17,041 nt of DNA from Acidobacteriota bacterium (GCA_022574065.1 JACZST010000010.1:1-17041); one strand, 5' to 3'; shown: positions 1 to 7,530, counted from the first letter of the stretch. A program made the numbers and translations. Notes: generated from the letters alone by a model not told the origin.

Positions 1-7
1 AAGGCAT

Positions 8-652
8 ATGCGGAAGGCGACCATCGGACTTGCGCTGCTGGCCGTGCTGCTGATCGCGATACCGGCGATGGCACAAACGGAAACGGACACCATCGAGATC
101 CTCGTCGACGGTATTGTTCAGGGGGACGAGGGCGAGGTCATCCACCTTCTAACCGTGACCGTCCCTGAAGGGATGGTGGGCCGGACCTGCACTGGCTCTG
201 CGGAAAGCCAGAACAACGAATCCCAGCACGTCGACAACGACTTCATCCTCAGCAGCGGTACGACAACGGCGGAGTTCCCCAACTGGGAGGCGGTTCCCTT
301 GGCAACCACTGCGATGTCGGGGACGCTCGTGCTCGGACCCACGGTCAACGTTGACCTGCGCCTGGGCCCGAGTGAAGTCTCCAGCGGAGGCGTACTGATC
401 ATCCTGACCTGCGCGCCGCCGGCGCCGCCAGAAACCACAACAACAACAGCGCCGCCTCCACCGACGACAACGCCGACGACAACGCCGACGGACACCACGG
501 AACCACCGCCTGAGGGCGGTGTAAGTGCCGGCGGCGGCTCTACAGCCGGTCGCAGCGGCGAGGCCGCAATGCTGTGGCTAGGCGGTGGCGCCCTGGCGCT
601 GCTGGGCGGTGCCACGGTGTTGGCGATGAGGGGGACCGCGGGACGGGAGTAG
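8..652 (+). CDS. Secreted Thr/Pro-rich protein with C-terminal membrane anchor
   Basis: The 214-residue product has a clear signal peptide (about residues 1-22: basic start, hydrophobic core, cleavage near AMA/Q). A roughly 110-residue ectodomain with two cysteines follows, then a Thr/Pro-rich stalk at about 138-165 encoded partly by a 12-base direct repeat (CCGACGACAACG at 461-484). A Gly/Ser-rich stretch leads to one hydrophobic helix (about 186-207) and a short tail containing Arg. This is the architecture of a wall- or membrane-anchored surface protein. It ends 17 bases before a sortase gene, which suggests it could be that enzyme's substrate, but no LPXTG-like motif precedes the helix. 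AAGG lies just before the ATG. The ectodomain family is not recognised. Function is inferred from architecture and context only. Confidence 0.8.
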   Translation: MRKATIGLALLAVLLIAIPAMAQTETDTIEILVDGIVQGDEGEVIHLLTVTVPEGMVGRTCTGSAESQNNESQHVDNDFILSSGTTTAEFPNWEAVPLATTAMSGTLVLGPTVNVDLRLGPSEVSSGGVLIILTCAPPAPPETTTTTAPPPPTTTPTTTPTDTTEPPPEGGVSAGGGSTAGRSGEAAMLWLGGGALALLGGATVLAMRGTAGRE

Positions 653-669
653 GGGACCGGCCTGATCTG

Positions 670-1404
670 ATGAGAGGTTCACGCACCAGCGTTATCGGCG
701 CGGCGGCATTGCTTGGCCTTGCCGGGGTGATCATGCTCGGTATCGGTTTTGTTGGTCTGTCCAGCAGCAGGGCGGCAAGCGAAAACGGCGGCTCCGCGGC
801 TTCAGACTCGGCAGAAGCCCCTCCGATCTCGGCGGTGCTCTCGGTCGTCCAGAATCCTGTGCTCGGGCCGCCACCCGAGGGGGCGGTGCCCGATCGGCAG
901 TCCGGCGCGGTGGTGCCGCCTGTCTCGCCGGATCTTGTTCCAACGCAGGTACGCATTCCAAGCATCGACGTCGCCACCGGCGTCATCGACCTTGGGGTCA
1001 ACCCGGACCGAACCCTCGAGGTGCCCAAGGACATCAGCGTGACCGGGTGGTACACCGGCCGCTCGGTCCCCGGTGAGGTCGGGCCTAGTGTCTTGGTCGG
1101 CCACGTCGATTCTGCCGTCGACGGGGCCGGTGTCTTCTTCAACCTCCGCCAGCTCGAGGCGGGCGACCTGATCGAGATCGAGCGATCCGACGGCTCGGTG
1201 GCCGAGTTCAGGGTAACGAGCCTGGTGTTGGTGGAGAAGGACGACTTTCCGACCGACAAGGTGTACGGCTCCACCGAGCAGCCGACGCTGCGCCTCATTA
1301 CCTGTGGCGGTTCGTTCGATAAGGGCGCCGGCTCCTATCTGGGTAACGTCATCGTCTACGCCGAACACGTCGGCAACCGCGATCCGGTCTTCTCGCGGGC
1401 GTGA
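670..1404 (+). CDS. Class F-type sortase (paralog 1)
   Basis: A 244-residue membrane-anchored cysteine transpeptidase that would join surface proteins to envelope acceptors. An N-terminal hydrophobic segment (about residues 6-30) acts as signal anchor, followed by a low-complexity linker. The catalytic domain begins near VRIPSID. His145 in GHVDS and Cys212 in LITCGGSFD are the expected catalytic pair, and the TCGG.FD pattern is typical of actinobacterial class F sortases. The third catalytic residue, an Arg after the Cys, is not obvious: the strand reads SYLGNVIVYA with no Arg between Cys and that strand. The frame stays open upstream to 574, but that would overlap the previous gene, and the ATG at 670 gives a normal signal anchor. 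It is strongly similar to the next sortase gene, indicating a tandem duplication. Family is confident; activity is less so. Confidence 0.88.
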   Translation: MRGSRTSVIGAAALLGLAGVIMLGIGFVGLSSSRAASENGGSAASDSAEAPPISAVLSVVQNPVLGPPPEGAVPDRQSGAVVPPVSPDLVPTQVRIPSIDVATGVIDLGVNPDRTLEVPKDISVTGWYTGRSVPGEVGPSVLVGHVDSAVDGAGVFFNLRQLEAGDLIEIERSDGSVAEFRVTSLVLVEKDDFPTDKVYGSTEQPTLRLITCGGSFDKGAGSYLGNVIVYAEHVGNRDPVFSRA

Positions 1405-1424
1405 TTCCGGCAACACGCAGCCGC

Positions 1425-1501
1425 CGACGTACCAGCCACCCAGAGTAGGAAAACTACGCAGAGTGGCTAAAGGGTAGAGCCAATCCGTCGAAAAATGACG
1501 G
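1425..1501 (+). promoter_or_regulatory. Candidate structured leader RNA before the second sortase
   Basis: Several helices can be drawn by eye. P1 pairs CGACG (1425-1429) with CGTCG (1486-1490). Inside it are a GTAG/CTAC hairpin with a GAAAA loop (1445-1457) and a TGGCT/AGCCA hairpin (1464-1482). Loop bases GGGT (1472-1475) could pair with ACCC (1438-1441) as a pseudoknot. The 3' strand of P1 can instead form CCGTC/GACGG (1485-1501), which abuts the ATG at 1502. P1 and the start-proximal hairpin are therefore mutually exclusive, as in riboswitch expression platforms. The GAAA-capped hairpin followed by ACGCAGAG loosely recalls the ACGCAAAG element of c-di-GMP-I (GEMM) aptamers, but the rest of that consensus is not seen. 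No covariation was tested. Confidence 0.35.
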
Positions 1502-2290
1502 ATGACTCGATGGCTCAGGAACCCGTTCGCGCTGGCCGCAATGGCGATTGCCGGCGTGCTCGTCTCCGCTGCCGGCGCCGCCATCGTCGTGCCCGCCGGT
1601 GCAGCCGATGTCGTGGCCGCCGAACCTGCTCTCGAGCCGACCGCCCAAGCCACCACCACCACCACCACCACCACTACCACTACCACCCCGACTGTCGTTG
1701 AAACCGCCGATACCCCCACCACGACGATGGCCCCCGCAGCCACCACCGAAACGCCCCAGGCGGCGATCGAGGCTGCGTTCGATCGTCCGCCCCCGCACCG
1801 TCCAACCAAGGTGCGAATTGCCTCCATCGGGGTCGATGCCACCATCATCGACCTCGGATTGAATCCCGATCGGACCCTCGAGGTGCCAGAAGACATCAGG
1901 CTCACCGGGTGGTGGACCGGTCGATCGGTCCCCGGCGAGGACGGCCCGAGCATCGTCGTCGGTCACATCGACTCGGCGGCACAGGGAGCCGGGGTCTTCT
2001 TCCGACTCCGCGAGCTCGATGTAGGCGACGCGATCTACGTCGAACGCTCCGACGGCTCCGTTGCCGAGTTCCGCGTGACGGAGACCGAGCTCGTCCTGAA
2101 GGACGAGTTCCCCACCGACAAGGTGTACGGCTCCACCGAGGGGTCGCAGCTTCGCCTCATCACCTGCGGCGGCTCCTTCGACCGAAGCGCCCGCTCCTAT
2201 CTGGGCAACCTCATCGTGTACGCCGAACACATTGGTACCACGGAGGCGGTTCGCTCGCAGTCCTCTGATCTGATTTCAGCGATCAAGTAG
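1502..2290 (+). CDS. Class F-type sortase (paralog 2) with Thr-rich linker
   Basis: A 262-residue sortase. It has an N-terminal signal anchor (about residues 9-35), an extracellular linker with twelve consecutive threonines (residues 51-62), and a catalytic domain from about residue 102. His155 in GHIDS and Cys222 in LITCGGSFD match the sortase catalytic His and Cys. An Arg occurs in FDRSARSYLGN, just before the last strand, and could be the third catalytic residue; the upstream paralog lacks it. The catalytic domain is closely similar to paralog 1 (shared LNPDRTLEVP-type, TGRSVPGE, SDGSVAEFRV and DKVYGSTE segments), while the anchors and linkers have diverged. The ATG at 1502 has no strong Shine-Dalgarno and sits directly after a possible hairpin, consistent with leader control. 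Sortase assignment is confident; the substrate is unknown. Confidence 0.9.
   Translation: MTRWLRNPFALAAMAIAGVLVSAAGAAIVVPAGAADVVAAEPALEPTAQATTTTTTTTTTTTPTVVETADTPTTTMAPAATTETPQAAIEAAFDRPPPHRPTKVRIASIGVDATIIDLGLNPDRTLEVPEDIRLTGWWTGRSVPGEDGPSIVVGHIDSAAQGAGVFFRLRELDVGDAIYVERSDGSVAEFRVTETELVLKDEFPTDKVYGSTEGSQLRLITCGGSFDRSARSYLGNLIVYAEHIGTTEAVRSQSSDLISAIK
1652..1687 (+). repeat. ACC/ACT trinucleotide run encoding poly-Thr
   Basis: Twelve in-frame Thr codons, ten ACC and two ACT, encode residues 51-62 of the second sortase. Such runs are prone to slippage in whole codons, so linker length may vary between strains without breaking the frame. Confidence 0.9.
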
Positions 2291-2353
2291 TAGCTCACCC
2301 TCGTTGCCACCGATCTCATCAAGGCCGAAGAGCCGCCAGCCGACATTCCATAA

Positions 2354-3040
2354 ATGATCGCAACGACATGCCGAGCGTGCGGGACGGAGCTCGAGGATCC
2401 CGCCGCGCCCTACTGCAGCTGGTGTGGGGCGGACGTGCCGTCGGACGAGCCCGAGGAGATTTCGCCGGAGAACGAGCACACACCGCGCCAACACGCAGGA
2501 GATCCCTTGCAGTACGCCACCTTGGGGGCGTTCGTTCTCGGAGCGCTCGCCGTGGGCGCCCTGACCGTCGTCACCATAAGCGCCCTCACCCGAACCGACG
2601 TAAACCAGCCAACCAACGGCCCGACGACCACAGTGACCGGCGCGGTCACCGAATCAACGCACGCGTCGGAGACGATCAATCCGCCGGTGACCCAAACGAT
2701 CACGATTGCCTTTCCTCGGCTTGGAGGGGTGGGTCGGTATCACCAAGACGGCGTCGTCGCCATGTTCGGCATCGCCGGCGACCAATGTGGCACGCGGGAG
2801 GGGATGATTGGAGCCAGCGGAACCATTCGCAACGAAACGCCGGCGGGCCAGACGTTCGACTACATCATCCAGGTCGACCTCATTCGGGTCTGGACCAGAG
2901 CTCGGATCGGTCACCTCGAAGCGACGGTGACAGGCCTGGCCCCCGGCGCATCGGCCGATTGGAGCGTCGAGATGCCGTCGACGCGGGTCTCGGCGATCGA
3001 CTGCGAGGTCACCGATGTGACGCTGACTCCGATCGACTGA
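2354..3040 (+). CDS. Membrane protein: N-terminal zinc ribbon, one TM helix, extracellular domain
   Basis: This 228-residue protein begins with a zinc-ribbon knuckle pair (Cys6-x2-Cys9 and Cys21-x2-Cys24), as in DUF-type zinc-ribbon membrane proteins. An acidic linker leads to one transmembrane helix at about residues 53-77, then a Thr-rich stalk. The C-terminal domain (about 115-228) contains a beta-rich stretch with GTIRNET, DYIIQVDL and GLAPGASADWSV segments, resembling FxLYD-type or similar beta-sandwich extracellular domains. Two cysteines (GDQCG and IDCEV) could form a disulfide. The predicted topology is ribbon inside, sandwich outside. It follows the second sortase after 63 bases and may belong to the same surface cluster. 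No enzyme motif is seen, so a sensor or adaptor role is only a guess. Confidence 0.8.
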   Translation: MIATTCRACGTELEDPAAPYCSWCGADVPSDEPEEISPENEHTPRQHAGDPLQYATLGAFVLGALAVGALTVVTISALTRTDVNQPTNGPTTTVTGAVTESTHASETINPPVTQTITIAFPRLGGVGRYHQDGVVAMFGIAGDQCGTREGMIGASGTIRNETPAGQTFDYIIQVDLIRVWTRARIGHLEATVTGLAPGASADWSVEMPSTRVSAIDCEVTDVTLTPID

Positions 3041-3065
3041 TCACCCGGCGGCGAAGCGCCCGGTG

Positions 3066-3100
3066 TACTTGGTACTTGGTGCTTAGTCCTCGGTACTCTG
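3066..3100 (+). repeat. Heptad tandem repeat (TACTTGG family), 5 degenerate units
   Basis: Two exact TACTTGG units (3066-3079) are followed in the same 7-base phase by TGCTTAG, TCCTCGG and TACTCTG. The array ends five bases before the ATG at 3106 and takes up the space where a Shine-Dalgarno would be expected. It belongs with the arrays at 7531, 9056, 13056 and 13514. Confidence 0.75.
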
Positions 3101-3105
3101 CCGCC

Positions 3106-4779
3106 ATGGACCTCATCGAAACGATCCGCGCCTCGGTCATCGGGTCCGACTCCGTCGTCCCCGGGCCGTTCGGGCCTCGCCGGGTCACCTATGCCGACTA
3201 CACCGCATCCGGGCGGTCGCTGACCTTCATCGAAGACTACATCCGCCATGTGGTGCTCCCGCTGTACGCCAATACCCACAGCGAATCATCGGGTACCGGG
3301 CTGCAGACCTCCCGGTTCCGTGAGGACGCACGGCGCATCATCCGGCGGGCCCTGAATGCCTCTGACGAGCACGCGGTTCTCTTCACCGGCTCGGGGGCCA
3401 CCGGTGCGGTCGTCCACCTGATCAACGTGCTCGGTCTCAGCGTGCCGTCACAGTTCGACGACCGCTATCACCTGACCGAACAAATCCCACAGTCGGAGCG
3501 GCCGGTCGTGTTCGTCGGCCCCTTCGAGCACCACTCCAACGAGCTGCCATGGCGCGAATCGATCGCGGACGTCGTCAGGATCGAAGAAGACCAGGACGGT
3601 CACATCGACCTCGACCAGCTGGCGCGGGAGCTGCTCACCTATGCGGATCGTCCTCTGAAGATCGGGAGCTTCTCCGCGGCGTCGAACGTCACCGGCATCA
3701 TCTCCGACACGTCGGCGATCGCGTCGCTCCTCCACGAACACGGCGCGCTGTCGTTTTGGGACTGCGCCGCCGCTGCACCCTATGTCAAGATCGACATGTC
3801 GCCGTCCGGCGATCCTTCGGCGTACAAAGATGCTGTGTTCATCTCCCCGCACAAGCTCATCGGCGGCCCTGGCACACCCGGGCTGCTGGTGGCGCGAAAG
3901 GAGCTGTTCGCCAACCGGGTGCCCGCCGTCCCCGGCGGAGGCACAGTGACCTTCGTCAATCCCACCGAGCATCGCTATATCGCCGATGTCGAACATCGAG
4001 AGGAGGGGGGAACCCCCAACATCGTGGGTTCGATACGGGCGGGCCTCATCTTCCAGCTCAAAGAGGCCGTCGGGACGGACCGCATCCGTACTCTCGAGGA
4101 GGGTTTCATCCAGGGAGCCATCGCCTCCTGGGCCGAGAACCCGAACATCGAGATCCTGGGAAACCCGGACGCCGAACGCCTGTCCATCGTTTCATTCGTC
4201 GTCAAACACGGGAATCGGTATCTGCATCACAACTTCGTCGTCGCCCTCCTCAATGACCTATTCGGGATTCAATCGCGGGGAGGTTGTTCGTGTGCCGGAC
4301 CGTACGGGCACCGTCTGCTCGGCATCGACATCGACACATCGCTCGAATTCGAGCGGGAGATCTCACGTGGGTGCGAGGGCATCAAGCCCGGCTGGATCCG
4401 GGTCAGCTTCAATTACTTCATCACGGATGCAGTCTTCCAGTACATCGTCGACGCCGTGGACATGGTGGCCACCTCTGGGTGGCGACTGCTGCCTCGCTAT
4501 CGGTTCGATGTTGATTCGGGGCTGTGGCAGCACCGCGACGGGCAGGGGGATCCCCCTGTCAGCCTCACCGAGATCGATTATCGCTCTGGTGCCATGCGCT
4601 ACACCGTCGAGCCACGACGCGATCCCGATTACATCCTCTCCGACTACCTGAAAACGGCCGACGAGATTCTCGCCGGCGCAACCGGCGACGGCGATCTCAC
4701 CCCACCCGAGGTCTCCGTCGAGTTCGAGCACCTCCGCTGGTTCACGCTTCCCCACGAAGTCGAGGTCACGGGCCAATGA
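3106..4779 (+). CDS. Class V aminotransferase-fold PLP enzyme (cysteine desulfurase-like)
   Basis: A 557-residue, fold-type I PLP enzyme of the aminotransferase class V superfamily. Visible landmarks are a phosphate-binding turn in FTGSGATGAV, a histidine pair in FEHHSNELPW, Asp219 in FWDCAAAAPY (pyridine-nitrogen contact) and Lys250 in SPHKLIGGPGTPG (the expected Schiff-base lysine). A C-terminal RGGCSCAGPYGHRLLG motif carries Cys394 and Cys396, where cysteine desulfurases hold their persulfide cysteine. At 557 residues it is longer than typical SufS/IscS (about 400), owing to a C-terminal extension of roughly 120 residues. The frame stays open far upstream, but the ATG at 3106 gives the natural N-terminus (MDLIETIRASVIG) and avoids the preceding gene. 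Its last codon overlaps the next gene's ATG. The exact substrate cannot be read from sequence. Confidence 0.85.
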   Translation: MDLIETIRASVIGSDSVVPGPFGPRRVTYADYTASGRSLTFIEDYIRHVVLPLYANTHSESSGTGLQTSRFREDARRIIRRALNASDEHAVLFTGSGATGAVVHLINVLGLSVPSQFDDRYHLTEQIPQSERPVVFVGPFEHHSNELPWRESIADVVRIEEDQDGHIDLDQLARELLTYADRPLKIGSFSAASNVTGIISDTSAIASLLHEHGALSFWDCAAAAPYVKIDMSPSGDPSAYKDAVFISPHKLIGGPGTPGLLVARKELFANRVPAVPGGGTVTFVNPTEHRYIADVEHREEGGTPNIVGSIRAGLIFQLKEAVGTDRIRTLEEGFIQGAIASWAENPNIEILGNPDAERLSIVSFVVKHGNRYLHHNFVVALLNDLFGIQSRGGCSCAGPYGHRLLGIDIDTSLEFEREISRGCEGIKPGWIRVSFNYFITDAVFQYIVDAVDMVATSGWRLLPRYRFDVDSGLWQHRDGQGDPPVSLTEIDYRSGAMRYTVEPRRDPDYILSDYLKTADEILAGATGDGDLTPPEVSVEFEHLRWFTLPHEVEVTGQ

Positions 4780-5669
4780 TTGTCACCGAGCAGCCCGAAT
4801 GGTTTCGTAAGGCCCTGACGACCCCCTTCGACGAGGGAACGGTCGACGTCAAGGGCACCGACATCCACTACCTCGACTGGGGCGAGCGGGGCCGGCCCGG
4901 CCTCATCTTCGTCCACGGGGGAGCCGCCCATGCCCACTGGTGGTCGTACCTTGCTCCGTTCTTTGCCAGACGGTGGCACGCAGTGGCCCTCGACCTGTCC
5001 GGCCATGGTGACAGCGGGCGGCGCCCCGAATACAGCCACGACTTGTGGGCCGTCGAGGTCCTTGGCGTCGCAGAGGAGGTCGGGTTCCCCGGACCCCCGG
5101 TGGTGGTAGGGCATTCGCTTGGTGGGGTGGTCACGATCAAGGTCGCTGCGTCTCACGGCGACAGGATCGCGGGAGCGGTGATTGTCGACTCACCGGTGCG
5201 CGGCCCGGACCCGGAGTCGAGAGAGGGCGCCTCGGGAGCAAGCCCCTTCCGCTCCCCGGGCGTCTACCCAGACAAGGAGACCGCAGCTGGACGCTTCCGG
5301 TTGGTTCCCGACCAACCCACCAGCAACCAATACATCCTCGACTACATCGCCGACCACTCACTCGTCGAGACCGACGAAGGTTGGACATGGAAGTTCGATC
5401 CTCAGGTGTTCAACCAGACTCTCTCTTCGCTCCACCAAGAGCTCGCTTCGGTGACGGGAAGGATTGCGCTGCTGCGCGGGGAGCACAGTGTTGTCGTCCC
5501 CGAAGACGTCGCCGATTACATGTACGAGTTGATGAACCGCAATGCGCCTGTGGCGTCGATCCCGGAGGCGCACCATCATTTGATCGTCGATCAACCTCTT
5601 GCTTTTGTGGCAGCACTTCGCACGCTGCTAGCCGATTGGGAGCACTCCGTTCCGCGCACAAACCTCTAG
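4776..5669 (+). CDS. Alpha/beta hydrolase
   Basis: This 297-residue protein has the canonical alpha/beta-hydrolase order. The oxyanion-region HG motif lies in LIFVHGGAAHAHWW, the DLSGHGDS segment follows strand 4, the nucleophile elbow is GHSLGG with Ser114, and the catalytic His lies in the HHH at residues 266-268. The acidic member is probably in LLRGEHSVV, where Glu or a nearby residue replaces the more usual Asp; this is unsettled. A cap region sits at about 145-215. The ATG overlaps the stop of the PLP enzyme as ATGA, so translation is probably coupled and the two may act on a common metabolite. The fold is typical of soluble esterases, epoxide hydrolases and lactonases; specificity cannot be told. 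Confidence 0.88.
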   Translation: MIVTEQPEWFRKALTTPFDEGTVDVKGTDIHYLDWGERGRPGLIFVHGGAAHAHWWSYLAPFFARRWHAVALDLSGHGDSGRRPEYSHDLWAVEVLGVAEEVGFPGPPVVVGHSLGGVVTIKVAASHGDRIAGAVIVDSPVRGPDPESREGASGASPFRSPGVYPDKETAAGRFRLVPDQPTSNQYILDYIADHSLVETDEGWTWKFDPQVFNQTLSSLHQELASVTGRIALLRGEHSVVVPEDVADYMYELMNRNAPVASIPEAHHHLIVDQPLAFVAALRTLLADWEHSVPRTNL

Positions 5670-5712
5670 AAACCAGCGTGGACCGCCGATACACCGTTGA
5701 AGACCAGACAAC

Positions 5713-5719
5713 GGGGAGG
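5713..5719 (+). promoter_or_regulatory. Ribosome binding site GGGGAGG deciding the 5727 start
   Basis: GGGGAGG lies seven bases before the ATG at 5727. A TTG at 5697 would add ten residues but lies upstream of this site, so 5727 is the better start. Confidence 0.8.
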
Positions 5720-5726
5720 CATACGG

Positions 5727-6368
5727 ATGCCCGAATTGACCCTCGAGCAGGCATACGAAGCCGCCTACCTGTGGCTGTTCCACGTCGATCACCCACCAAC
5801 CGAGGTTATCGAGAAACCGCCTGAGATGGTCGAGATGTACTCGGAAAACCTCGTGTCGTGGGTCAGGGCGGGGGGGGAGGTTCCCCAGCAGTCGATCCTC
5901 GCCCTCCTCCAACTCGAGGGCGATCACAAGAAGGCTATCTTTTCGGCGGGTGGTTTCAGCACAGGTGCCGTGAGCGTCAGCGAGTCTCATGGAGTCGCGT
6001 TGTTCGCTCTGCGACCCGACGGCTCGGTGGCCGCTGAGACCGGTCACGCCGCAATGATGATGCCGCGGGAACCGCCACCGCCGCCGTTTGCCGTTGAACA
6101 AGATCCGGACGCTCTCGCCGGCTCCCCCGGCGGCTGGAGCACCACCAGCTTCGACAGCAGCGTGTGGGTGGACTGTCCGGAGTGCGGCACGAATCAGCAT
6201 GTATCACTCGACTCGTGCCGGGTGTGCGGGTCCCGTCTCGTCAAACAGGAGCTGGCGGCCCCGATCGAGGAACCGGACTACAAGTGCCGGGTATGCGGAT
6301 CGCACGACATCGAGGTGATCAACGAGGGATTGGCCGTGGCCCCCGAACCGCAGGGGAGCCGCCACTAG
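5727..6368 (+). CDS. Zinc-ribbon protein with three CxxC knuckles
   Basis: A 213-residue soluble protein, not recognised as a named family. Residues 1-110 form a mixed helical domain without known motifs (MPELTLEQAYEAAYLWLFHV at the start). A Pro-rich linker (PREPPPPPF) follows. The C-terminal part carries Cys150-x2-Cys153 paired with Cys164-x2-Cys167, a standard zinc ribbon. A third CxxC (Cys187, Cys190, in KCRVCGSHDIEVI) has no partner knuckle before the stop, so it may bind metal as a dimer or be a degraded second ribbon. It begins 57 bases after the hydrolase and may be in the same operon. Binding of nucleic acid or a protein partner is possible but not shown. Confidence 0.8.
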   Translation: MPELTLEQAYEAAYLWLFHVDHPPTEVIEKPPEMVEMYSENLVSWVRAGGEVPQQSILALLQLEGDHKKAIFSAGGFSTGAVSVSESHGVALFALRPDGSVAAETGHAAMMMPREPPPPPFAVEQDPDALAGSPGGWSTTSFDSSVWVDCPECGTNQHVSLDSCRVCGSRLVKQELAAPIEEPDYKCRVCGSHDIEVINEGLAVAPEPQGSRH

Positions 6369-6376
6369 TCACAACA

Positions 6377-6592
6377 GGCTCCGCAGGAAGATCCGGTCTG
6401 TCGGCGAAGCCCATTCGCGGAGCCGTGGCCCGAGCGGGCCGTAGCCGAGAGCGGGAACCAGAGGCTCCGCAAATAGAGCGCGATTGGATCTCTGTGGCGA
6501 GCCCATTTTCGCGGAGCCGTGGCCCGATGTGGCCCGTAGCCAAGAGCGGGAGTAATGGCTCCACTTCTGTCGAGACGACCGGTCACCTATCG
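6377..6592 (-). repeat. Long palindromic dispersed repeat, copy A (two internal units)
   Basis: Two related units of about 86-95 bases lie in tandem, each opening with a GGCTCCGC-like end. Both contain GCGGAGCCGTGGCCCG, then a spacer, then GTAGCC.AGAGCGGGA and a closing GGCTCC. Inverted arms GCGGAGCC (6417-6424) and GGCTCCGC (6463-6470) enclose a perfect inner palindrome GGCCCG-AG-CGGGCC (6427-6440). Read on the minus strand, the right end gives GATAGGTGACC, CTCGACAGAAGT and GAGCCATT, matching copies B (9157) and C (16990). No protein is encoded. The repeat starts eight bases after the zinc-ribbon gene's stop. Confidence 0.8.
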
Positions 6593-6640
6593 GTGCGCGG
6601 TCTAAGGAATGCGGGAAGGTGTGCCATTTGTTCTCTTTGC

Positions 6641-7507
6641 ATGGCGCGACAGCTTTCCGTCCCGTTCGCCGGAGAACGGGTCACTACCTCCAATCGCCGC
6701 ACGTGGTTGCGTCTGACTACGAGCGGTGCGGTTCTTTTCGGGCCGGGGCGAGCAGCCTTGATCTACGCAGGGAGGAGGGGAGACCGTCGCCTCCTCCACA
6801 CCGTGGAGCGACGCTGGGCACGCACCGCCACGGCAGCCCTCGGGATGCAGATCGACATCCGCGGCCTTGAGCTGGTCGACCCCGGCGAGCGATATGTCGT
6901 AACTCCGTTACACGAGAGCTTCGCCGACGCCCTGTGTTTGCTTCGGCTTCCGCTCGACCTGACGTTCGCTGCTCGAGACGAGCTGTATGACTGGCGCACG
7001 CTTGGCCCGTACCTCACAGCATCGGGGCAGACCAAGATCCCGACTGCCGATGGGCCGGCCGCCTACAGGGCTCTGTTCAACGGGGCACGACGCGCATTTG
7101 ACATAGGAGAGAGCTTCGTGGTGTTCCCGCAGGGGACCATCCTCGGCATCGAGGCCGCATTTCGCCCAGGGGCATTCCGGATCGCCGAGCGACTCGGTCG
7201 CCCGGTGCTCCCGGTCGTCATCAGCGGGACCCACCTTGTCTGGGAGCACCCGTACACGCCGAGGGTTCGCATCGGCGTTCGGGTTTGGGTCGAAGTGCTC
7301 GAGCCGATCCCGGCAGAATCGATTGCCGGCCGGGCCGGCAGTGTCGAACGAGAGATGAAGCAGCGTGCGGTGGCGTCTGGGATAACACCGAGACGCTTCG
7401 AACCCGACCGCGATGGCTGGTGGGATGAATATCCATACGAGATCGATAGCGATTTCCCCGAGCTGGCGCGGCGCGTGGCCGCACACCGGTCCGAGGTTGG
7501 TCGTTAG
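6641..7507 (+). CDS. PlsC-type 1-acylglycerol-3-phosphate acyltransferase family protein
   Basis: This 288-residue protein carries lysophospholipid acyltransferase motifs. HESFAD (His91-x4-Asp96) is the catalytic HX4D, and FPQGT (from Phe162) is the acceptor-binding motif, usually FPEGT, with Gln replacing Glu here. Further downstream, VLPVVISGTHLVW matches the conserved motif IV strand region. Such enzymes transfer an acyl group to lysophosphatidate or related acceptors at the membrane. The frame stays open upstream through repeat A to 6164, but those codons are repeat sequence and overlap the previous gene; the first plausible start is ATG 6641. That start lacks a well-spaced Shine-Dalgarno, so its N-terminus is the least certain part. 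Confidence 0.87.
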   Translation: MARQLSVPFAGERVTTSNRRTWLRLTTSGAVLFGPGRAALIYAGRRGDRRLLHTVERRWARTATAALGMQIDIRGLELVDPGERYVVTPLHESFADALCLLRLPLDLTFAARDELYDWRTLGPYLTASGQTKIPTADGPAAYRALFNGARRAFDIGESFVVFPQGTILGIEAAFRPGAFRIAERLGRPVLPVVISGTHLVWEHPYTPRVRIGVRVWVEVLEPIPAESIAGRAGSVEREMKQRAVASGITPRRFEPDRDGWWDEYPYEIDSDFPELARRVAAHRSEVGR

Positions 7508-7530
7508 AGCGCACACCGAAGTCTGACCGG

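Noticed and set aside
802..1953. Long minus-strand open frames across both sortases
   Set aside because: They are antisense to well-supported genes, and their Val/Gly-rich runs mirror the Thr-codon repeat.
2368..3105. N-terminal extension of the PLP enzyme frame back to 2368
   Set aside because: It overlaps the zinc-ribbon membrane protein gene in another frame, and its Arg-rich low-complexity translation is typical of a shadow frame.
6164..6640. N-terminal extension of the acyltransferase through repeat A
   Set aside because: The extra codons overlap the previous gene and translate repeat sequence; the family's N-terminus fits ATG 6641.
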